DNA of 64,000 nucleotides, taken from positions 18,197,911 to 18,261,910 of the forward strand of contig CM037843.1 in the NCBI GenBank assembly GCA_021234535.1. The letters run 5' to 3'. The first letter of the stretch is position 1. Every line of letters begins with the position of its first letter. The stretch comes from Stichopus chloronotus. Lineage: Eukaryota; Echinodermata; Holothuroidea; Aspidochirotida; Stichopodidae. Shown in pieces: positions 56,120 to 64,000 of this stretch. The position numbers and the translations under genes were made by a program. Under the pieces are notes generated by a model. It worked only from the letters and a program-made list of their open reading frames with translations, ran no database searches and was not told where the DNA came from.

Positions 56120-57858
56120 TGGTAGTTGGTGAAAAATCTACAAAATAACCCCCTGGATCGTCTACTTTGGATGTGGTCACCTTGGATGACCTGGTATTGG
56201 ATGGTCAGAAAGTGGTCTTGCGGTGGACTTGGCCTGAAATTTGACAGCCGGAAACCAGTGGTCACCGCCTAGGTTAGCGTAACGTTGGAAGCCAGCGCCT
56301 ATCCATCGGCTACTAATACTCCGGTTGTAACGTCGCTACCGTTAGGCTAGACGAATAACGCGCCACTACGTACACTCGGGTTTAGCCAACGCTACCGAGG
56401 CCTCCAGCACCATTCGCGCATCCATCTCGACGCCGGAAAAACCACCACCGACGACGAGAGACAAACCAATTACTAAATTAAGGGTGAGTAAGAGCTCTCT
56501 CCCAGTCCCATCCCCTCCCCGAGTCAGAAACGTTACATCTGTTTGTGTTTTTCTTTTTCTCATGTAACAGTGTAAGTTGCGTAAAATGATTTTGCGTAAC
56601 TGGTACATTTTGGCTTCGTATATGTAACCACCTGTAATGTAACTGTAACGGCGATATTACAAATAGGGAAAGTTAGGTCTTCTTGTGTGCGTGTGTAGAA
56701 GGAAGGAAAGAAAAGTCAATATACCCCTATTGTTTTTCATCGCACAGTAGTAGTTTGAAGGGATGTAACTCCGTACCATTGCCGTAACAGTTCATACTTT
56801 CACGAGATGCCAGACATTTTTGTCATTATTTTGTCACCTGTAAACGACGACGACGTCATCGAAGGGAAAGTCCCTCATAACATAGAACTGCAATGTTAAC
56901 GTTAGGCGTAGGCCTTCTCAATGTCACATGTTACGTTGATGCCATGAATGTGCCTTGTGATTTTCTTTTCAACAATGTATAGTCACGTGTCTTCTTTTCA
57001 CGATACCAATGATGATATTTAATGAAATCTTGTTTAATGATAACGTAATGACTTGTACTTACGATTTTTGACGATAATGTCAGTGTGTAACGTTACTTCA
57101 AATTTTGTTATTGAGTCTGGATTGAGCCTAACCTAGACATTGGTTTTTAACTGTTTGCTATATCTATGTTATATAGAGGTAAATTATACACCTGCTAGGT
57201 TATATTGTTGTTTATACTTTCCTTGTATGGATTGTCTTTCCTACGGTGTCATAGCAACCGTCTCAGTTACATGTCAGTGAGGTTTTAAATGGGTTGAACC
57301 TTATGCATGTCTATTACAATTTCTAGTGTGTGGAATGATTTTTGACTCATGACGAGAAATGGAGTAATTTCTTGCACAAAGGGTGCGCAACAAGTTTTTT
57401 TTTTTTTTGACTGAACGTTACTGTATTGTGTATACGATTCATGAATTTACGGTAATCAAGAAGTATTTGTTTATTGTTTTCCTGGATCCATCTGAGTATG
57501 CATTTACAGGTATCACTTCTTCCTTTGCCTACATTTTGTGAGTGTGTGCACTTACAACATAACAGTTAATTTTTCTTCTTATTCTTTGAAAACTTTGATT
57601 CACATTGATTATCATTGCCTGTGATGTTTCTGACTTTCCCATCCATTGTCCCGCCTCTCCCATTGTGTACAGATCATTTACTGTACAAGAGCTCTTACTT
57701 ACATGGTGTATTACTGTCATATTTCATATGCGTATTTCATATTGCATTCACAATTTCCTATTGTTATGGTCGCCATATTTTAATGAATGTTGACATGAAC
57801 CTCATATTTTAGTAAAATTTTGGTTACTGCGTAACAAAATTTTAAAGGGGAAAAGGGA
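56120..57858 (+). other. internal region of the LTR element, non-coding
   Basis: No frame longer than about 80 codons. The left part is GC-richer than its surroundings and contains repeated TTGGATG-type strings; the right part is AT-rich. No host gene fragment was recognised. Confidence 0.6.
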
Positions 57859-58535
57859 TGTTGTATAGAGATGGTCATTCCACCCCACCGTACGCAAAAG
57901 GTCGTACAAAGTTCAGTCTTCCGGTGTTTACCCCAGATTTATTTAAGTTTTTCTTTATTTCCCTCAGACAGTCAGATTAGACAATACATAAAAAAAATAC
58001 TAAACTTAGACCCTGTTCTCAGAAAGGTTGCGCAACCCTTTTGTGATTGGTTGATCACGGATGGCAACCGCCTCACTCTGTTACGTAGGTCAACCATTTG
58101 ACCTGTGATTGGCCAGTGTCGGCAATCTATCCTGTGACCCTTAGCAGTTTAGCGTGGGTCAATCCATCGACCTCACCACGCCGCTGACACTGGCTCTCTG
58201 GGTATCAAAGTGTGAACATCGTCCGTCTCCGTGTATTATGTAGGCCTGTGTTACCAATGTAATTGTAAACTTTCTCCGTCCTTTCGTTTCTCTCTTACAA
58301 TCATCATCGTTAACTAATTTAAATTGATTTATGTGTGCCAGTCGAATCATCAAATAATAAATGGAACTCTGATCAAATCAAAGGAAACTCTCCTTCTCTG
58401 GATTCTCGGTTCTGACGTCTCTCTGTGTCAACAATCCGTCGCTGGGGCAGTCATAACATGACTGAGAACCCCCAAAACCCCACATATTCTACATAGTGGT
58501 TGGTATATTCTACATGGTGGTCTGCTTATTTTACA
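57859..58535 (+). repeat. 3' LTR, 677 bp
   Basis: Same length and ends as the 5' LTR; preceded by the polypurine tract and followed by the CTAT duplication. Confidence 0.88.
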
Positions 58536-58595
58536 CTATAGCCAACATTGAACGGGGGCACAGGGTGTCCCAAGGTACGTATTTTGTCCAAGATT

Positions 58596-60174
58596 GTCTG
58601 AGTTTTTTGGGAGCAATTTTGGAGCAAAATTTTGAAAGAAAATTGAACATATTTGGACAAGGTGCATCATAAAAATTAGTTATTGGGGCTCATGGATCTG
58701 GGGATTTTCAAATGAAATTATTCTGAATTTTGACTATGAACATAACCAGTTTAATTTTAATTTTGGGGGGTTTACTTGTATATGTTTTCTTGGAAAGGAG
58801 TGATCATGAATGGATCTATAGATTGTTTCATGGTTTTGTATGCGGACAGAAGTAGTTGCGTTTACTAATAACATTGATGGGCAGCTGTTGCATTGCGTTG
58901 CAAAAGGAGTGTTACTGCAATTGTAGAATGCTGGTAGGAATCCAGGTTATAATTTATTCTGAAGTAGTTCCACGCTCTACCGAAATGCATTAAAGTCAGA
59001 ACTGTAGATTCAGCTTAATATTAAAAAAATGGTAGAACGTCAGTAAAGGCTGGTTTTTTACATTTTTGGCCGCTAAGTCAAGATTTGTGACTGCAACTTT
59101 TACATTGCATGAAGCTAGTAACAAATGTAATCTTCAGTCTTGTGATTTACGCAATTTTCCCTCGGGTTGCTTAAATTTTCCTGTCAAGACATTTGGTAGA
59201 ACATGGATTTTATTAACCTATACTGTTGGACGCTGTTGTTAGGTCTAAGTCAGCTTGGATGGAGAGGTCGGGGTTCGATTCACGGCATGACCATAGTGTT
59301 TTTCACCGCTCAATTATCCATTTATAAACTCAAATGTCTGTCAACTTCTCATTTTTCATTCATTCATACATAACATAAGGTAATATGTATGCATATTAAT
59401 ATAATGATATAGCTCTAACAACAAATATGTGCTCTGAAGTCCGTTGAAACTGCTTAAAATGACTGACATGTTACAGTGCACCATGTACGGTACAATAGAA
59501 TGGGTGCCACAATGTCCCTGTTTTGTGAATATGAGCAAACATCACATTTATTAAATTTGCATTTTAGGGGTTTATTTTGTATAATGATAGTACACTTTTT
59601 TACCCAGATTAACCTGTAAGTCACTCATAACAGTCATTAAGCGTACAGTAGTTACTTTAATACCAGACACCACGTCATCACTGTAAACGATTTGAATAAA
59701 CACATATACATCGATCTTCTTCAACGGACCACAGTGACTAACATGTTAGTTGTTTTTTTGGGGGTGGTGTGTTTTTTGTTTTTGTTTGTTTTTTTTCTTT
59801 GGTACCTGTCTCAATATCAGAGTTTGAGCCGAAAGTACGTCATTTGTATCATACAAAATGTTTTAAAGTAGTTGCCTGGTTGACAAGATGCATTGGAGTT
59901 ATGATGTTACCTCCTCAGTGACTGCATTTTATTAGCACATTTAGTGCAAATACATGGATTTGACTGACTTATTCCTCCCTTTACTCATTGACAACATTCA
60001 GACAATAATATTATTACAGTAAACCAACTTCAATATAGGCCCAAAACATGCCAAACATGCACTGCTGATGTTTCTTGTTGCAAGGAATATCACCCCCCAT
60101 TTTGCCACCTAACTTATTTCAAATTGACAATTTTTCCTCTGCCCCGCACCAATAACACCGTCAAAATTCTCAGA
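58596..60174. other. intergenic, no gene recognised
   Basis: AT-rich. A GGGGTTCGATTC string near 59271 resembles a tRNA B box, but no complete tRNA fold surrounds it. Confidence 0.45.
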
Positions 60175-60371
60175 CAATCTTGGACAAAATTGTTGGAACA
60201 CTTTGTCGTATATTGCAAATATAATACTGAATTTTAAGTTAGAGGATAGCATGAAACCCCCCACCCTTTTCCAATGTTGCGCTATAGAAATGAATGTACC
60301 CTTTGAACAGCAATCCTATAGCCAACATTGAACGGGGCGTGGGTTGTCCCATGGTATTTTGTCCAAGATTG
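60175..60371. mobile_element. Tc1-type MITE, intact copy, 197 bp
   Basis: Inverted ends CAATCTTGGACAAAAT and ATTTTGTCCAAGATTG, with TA after the right end. It reads uninterrupted through the site where the LTR element entered the sister copy (AATCCTATAGCC). Confidence 0.75.
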
Positions 60372-60920
60372 TAGGCTTCACATCCTCTTTTGAAATGTCA
60401 CTTCAACAAAACGGCCCCAAATTCACTGTGAAATAACACGATATCTCCAAAATAATGATCCACTTGCTAGACATAAATTTCCACAGTACATACACCTCAT
60501 GGCTTATGCTACTGTATCATTTGACTTTGCTTACAACTGCACCAAAGTTACTCTGTGTCAAGGTAGGTGCATAAGAATTTGCAGTGACCATGACTTACTC
60601 GGTCAACTTTATTGGTATTGGTCAGCTTATTAGGTAATGTACCCCCTCTATTTTGCTTCCATCCAGGGGAACTACCTTTACATGGTTGACCGCACATGTT
60701 AATTAGAAGGTCACCAGGCCCTATAAAATAGGAGCCATGTGCTCATTCTTTCTCTTGTACCACACAGCCTCTCACAGAGCAGATAAGCCACTTAGTATTA
60801 CCTTACACTGTTGCAGCATGTACTACTTCCTTGCATGCTTGGTTTTTAGGGCAGTTCTACCTTGTCCTCATCTAGATATTTTGAGTGTTTTTTGGACAAG
60901 GTAGTTTATATATACATCCA
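60372..60920. other. no gene recognised
   Basis: Contains GGCCCTATAAAATAGG near 60718, a TATA-box-like string followed by CT-rich sequence; possibly part of a degraded LTR or promoter, unproven. Confidence 0.3.
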
Positions 60921-61160
60921 TATTCCAGAAACACCACTGTAGACTAGATATTAGAAAGTATTGTTTTGTCAGCGTATTATTACTGAATGGAACAATCTGC
61001 CACAGGAGATTGTCACTGCCACAACAGTCAATGGATTTAAGAACATCATTGATCCTATTTTCCAGAAAAGAAGGGGGCTCTACATAAGCCAGAGATGGCT
61101 GTCTGGCAGACAGTGTCTTATGACCCCAACGACATCTAATGCCAGTGGGCTCCGGTAAAT
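60921..61160 (+). pseudogene. CR1-like LINE 3' fragment
   Basis: Second copy of the C-terminal end of the RT ORF seen at 4340-4560, including WNNLPQEIVTATTVNGFKN and DPIFQKRRGLYIS. It is 5'-truncated, as LINE copies usually are. Confidence 0.75.
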
Positions 61161-62970
61161 CGGTAAATATTTGTATTGCCTGGTTTTTGCTTAGGAGCAG
61201 TTGCGTGGCTGTTACTATATAGGCTTCTTAGTAGTAGGCCTACTGCGCTCTGCCAACCTTGCCTGGCGGTAGTTGCAAAGCGAACTCGTCCATTTCCATT
61301 GCACTGCTATTGCTACTTTTTGCTTGTGTGTTTTGCCCTTATATGGCAGCTGTATTGTACTTGTAGTGTCTGTTGTGTTCAGTGCAGCTTGCATTTAGGG
61401 TCCCTAGCACTAGAACCAGGTGCAGTAATTGCCTCATACATTGTCTGCAGGTCATACATACTTAACTATACACTGCTTGATGGCTCTGGGGTGTGGTATT
61501 TCTGGCTGGCAGTTGTACACCACTCACCATCGCTGTTACCTCACCAAGGCCATCAGGCATACACCTACCCACACATAGACCCGACATTTAACTAGGACCA
61601 CTTAGGCAATTTACATAGTGAGATAATCGAGGGGGCAATTTGATTGCCCAAGGATCCCTACAAACAAAGTTGTTGAGAGCAAGTATTCAGATATTTATTT
61701 CTCTTTTAATTCTTTTAACAGCAGAAATCTTGGGTTCAAGTTGTGGTTGATTTAAAAATGGGAAGAGACTACAGAAAATCTTTTCGTGTCAAAATTTACA
61801 TTTGTGAGGTACTGCTTGTACTAAAACCCCATCTAAATGAGTGCTTGGATTTTTACCAACTTCACAATCATTGATCAAAGCTTTAGGTGCATCATTGTAG
61901 GACAGGGTGCAATAATGATCAATACTGTTGCTGAAAGTTATAGATTTGCAACCACCACCCCACATGCCTCAGAAGCATGCTCCTCAAAATTTTCATTTTT
62001 ACTCAAAATTTTCATTATTTGTCCAAAATGTATTTGCACCAAATAAATCTACAATAGGCCTTCTTTGCAAGGAAGCAGGATGACTTGACCAACTGTCATT
62101 TGACCCATCCCTTGGGTGCTATAGTGGACACTTGACCAATGCTACTGGACATTACGATCAACCTTTTCTGGTCACTTTGACCAATCTCATTGGTCATTTT
62201 GACCAAACTTTACATTTGGAATCCTGTAAGACACCAGTATGGGAATATTGCTTTGGGAAAAGGTTGTTAAAGTGCTAGGACTGTATAATTACCCTGTTGA
62301 GACTAGTGTTTGACTAGAGATTATAAGAAGAAGAAGGTGAAGAACTTTGATAATTCTTGTACAGTGTGTTGGCTTTTCATGTGAATTAGTAAAGGCATTT
62401 CACACAAGACTAGATGTGACAGTCATACAATTGAATGTCATTATTTGGTGCGACATGGTAGATGTTCTTGAAACAGTAGTTTTAAATGCTTTTTACATTA
62501 ATGTTTCTGTTGTGACCAATTGCTGCCCTTTGTCAAATCACATATGATTAACAAGCCAATTAGAAATTTGCTGAGTGATTAAAAAGGGGTCTGTGGTTTG
62601 GACTTTAGCAGAAATATTGCCGTCTGACTATTTTAACACATTGCATCTTTAACAGTTAGTCCAGACTGGGATCATGGGATGCCTGATTTATGCCAGTGTA
62701 TCCTTCTTTCACCTACTTGTCTCCATCAGCTCAGCCTGAAACCCTATAAAGTTCTACTCTATTATTTTTGTGTCCATGGTGACAATAAAAGTGACTGAGA
62801 TTAGCCAGTCCAGAATTCAGGGGTCAGATTTTTTGTTGGGAAATTATGTCCATGCATACAGCTAGGTTATGGTGGTAATAGCCTTTCCAAATCTCAAATT
62901 ACAGTAGTTATGTACTGGCGGGCCCTGTTGGGTGGTATAAATGAAAAGGTGTCCATGCCAATGTGTGTGT
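61161..62970. other. intergenic, no gene recognised
   Basis: The 139-codon frame at 61176-61595 directly follows the LINE end and is Cys/Leu-rich with no family resemblance; it is probably LINE 3' UTR and flank. At 62178-62196 TGACCAAT and ATTGGTCA form a palindrome with a 3-base spacer amid other GACCAAT strings. Confidence 0.4.
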
Positions 62971-62984
62971 ATCAGGACCTGTCC

Positions 62985-63850
62985 AAATTGTGGTCTTTCC
63001 AGAATACTTTGAAAAGTATATGAGCGATTAAGTTTAAACTTGGTAAGGTTGTGCGTGATACCAATATGTATTTTTTAGAAGGAAAGCCAATTTTGCCCCA
63101 AATTTGATATTTCCAGTGTATCTTGAGAAGTATTTGAGCATTTAATGCAAAATTTTGCAAGGACTTATCTGAGAATGAAATGTTCAAGGTATATCACTTT
63201 TATAGTAAAGAGAGTGAAATTTGCTGATTTTTGAGGAAAAAAGCCAATTTTGCCCAAAAATTTGTGTTTCCAGCATATCTTGAGAACTATTAGACCAATT
63301 AACTTAAGTCTTTCTAAGGACTTACCTGAGAACACATTGTTTAACATAATATTACTGTAATGGTAAATCAAGTGAAATTCGCTGATTTTTTAGAAAAAAG
63401 CCAATTTTGCCCCAAAGTTTGTGTTTCCAGCATATCTTGAGAACTATTAGATCAATTAACTGAAGGCTTTGTAAGGACTTACTTGAGAACACATTGTTCA
63501 ACATAATATTACTGTAATGGTAAATCAAGTGAAATTTGCTGATTTTTAGGAAAAAAGCCAATTTTTGCCCTAAAATTTGTGTTTCCAGCATATCTTGAGA
63601 ACTATCAGACCAATTAATTTGAAATTTTGTAATTACTTCCCTGAGAACACATACTGTTCAACATAACATTACTGTAATGGTAAATCAAGTGAAAGTTGCT
63701 GATTTTTTAGGAAAAAAGCCAAGCTTTCCCCCAAATTTAGATTTCCACCATATCTTTAGAGCTAAGGAAGTATTATACGCAACATTTTGCAGGGCCGTTC
63801 CTATGAACATGATAATGAATATACAGTATATCACTCTTATATTAAACTGG
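62985..63850. repeat. tandem array of ~157-bp units
   Basis: About five and a half units, anchored by TTTCCAGCATATCTTGAGAA near 63268, 63423 and 63580, with diverged units near 62997, 63113 and 63743. Shared blocks include AGGACTTACCTGAGAACACA and AAAAAGCCAATTTTGCCC. The central three units are the most alike and the outer ones more decayed. The overlapping minus-strand frames here are products of the repeat. Confidence 0.85.
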
Positions 63851-64000
63851 TGAAATTGTATGATTGTTTGGTAGAAAACTTATGAGCCAGCATGCGGGTC
63901 AGTATACATAGATCTCCTTTTTAACTTAAGCCAAAACATCTTTAACAGAACTGGCCCCTGTGAAAAATGTCTTTCAACATCCCTGCCAATTACGAGAACA

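Larger units (their letters stand above)
55443..58535 (+). mobile_element. non-autonomous LTR retrotransposon, 3093 bp
   Basis: Two direct 677-bp LTRs begin TGTTGTATAG and end TTTTACA. The whole is flanked by a 4-bp duplication CTAT (55439-55442 and 58536-58539). The purine run AAAGGGGAAAAGGGA ends right before the 3' LTR, as a polypurine tract should, which fixes the plus orientation. TGGTAG follows the 5' LTR directly, a possible start of a primer-binding site. The internal 1739 bp has no gag, protease, RT or integrase frame, so it must have moved using another element's proteins. No envelope-like frame is present. Confidence 0.85.
55299..58595. mobile_element. Tc1-type MITE interrupted by an LTR element
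   Basis: The outer ends CAGTCTTGGACAAAAT (55299) and ATTTTGTCCAAGATTG (ending 58595) are inverted repeats of Tc1/mariner type, with TA before the left end. Removing the LTR element and one CTAT leaves about 200 bp, closely matching the intact copy at 60175-60371. Confidence 0.75.

Noticed and set aside
59271..59282. GGGGTTCGATTC, a tRNA B-box-like string.
   Set aside because: No cloverleaf or full A-box at proper spacing; possibly a degraded SINE head, but unsupported.
60718..60733. TATA-box-like GGCCCTATAAAATAGG.
   Set aside because: No gene or paired LTR follows; the TATA string alone is weak evidence.
61176..61595. 139-codon plus-strand frame with hydrophobic stretches.
   Set aside because: It directly follows the LINE 3' end, is Cys/Leu-rich and unlike any known family; most likely LINE 3' UTR plus flank.
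63165..63591. Overlapping minus-strand frames of 68-79 codons in the 63-kb array.
   Set aside because: They repeat because the DNA repeats; there is no independent sign of coding.

Overview
The window looks like an AT-rich (roughly 60% A+T by eye) animal genome with small GT-AG exons, long introns and very abundant decayed transposons. The gene content (a CUL3-type BTB-Kelch protein, the kinetochore subunit NSL1, a small PH protein) and the transposon mix (CR1-like LINE, hAT, Tc1/mariner-type MITEs, Helentron-like elements with minisatellite cores) fit a marine invertebrate, plausibly an echinoderm. That placement is an inference; nothing in the window proves the species.

Three genes are well supported. 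A four-coding-exon plus-strand KLHL gene (7056-12617) splices cleanly into 579 residues with BTB, BACK and six kelch repeats. A seven-exon plus-strand gene (21113-36078) splices into about 308 residues and is recognisable as NSL1/MIS14 of the MIS12 kinetochore complex. A two-exon minus-strand gene (53527-48336) gives a 146-residue protein that is essentially one PH domain ending in the CaaX box CVLQ. A fourth, tentative gene lies on the minus strand (34990-28920). Its three exons join in phase and are interleaved with NSL1 exons. NSL1 and the PH gene converge; the 36.1-48.3 kb interval between their stop codons holds MITEs, a hAT remnant and probably long 3' UTRs.

Much of the rest is transposon archaeology. 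2.2-4.6 kb: a broken CR1-like LINE cut by a Helentron-like element. 4.7-6.35 kb: a minisatellite split by a 1065-bp hAT-like element with a perfect 8-bp target duplication. 17.25-18.06 kb: a hAT-like element with G/C tracts. 31.0-33.7 kb: a second Helentron-like element nested in a hAT MITE inside an NSL1 intron. 55.3-58.6 kb: a young non-autonomous LTR retrotransposon (two 677-bp LTRs, 9 differences by hand count) inserted into a Tc1-type MITE whose uninterrupted relative lies at 60.2 kb. 63.0-63.85 kb: a tandem array of about 157-bp units.

The most interesting signal is the minisatellite core of the Helentron-like family. Its unit of roughly 143 bp carries up to four AGGTCA half-sites spaced 1, 4 and 4 bases, which is the DR1 and DR4 arrangement bound by RXR-type nuclear receptors. 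Copies or fragments lie in or near all three supported genes, so the family could be spreading ready-made receptor-binding arrays. No tRNA, rRNA or CRISPR feature was found.
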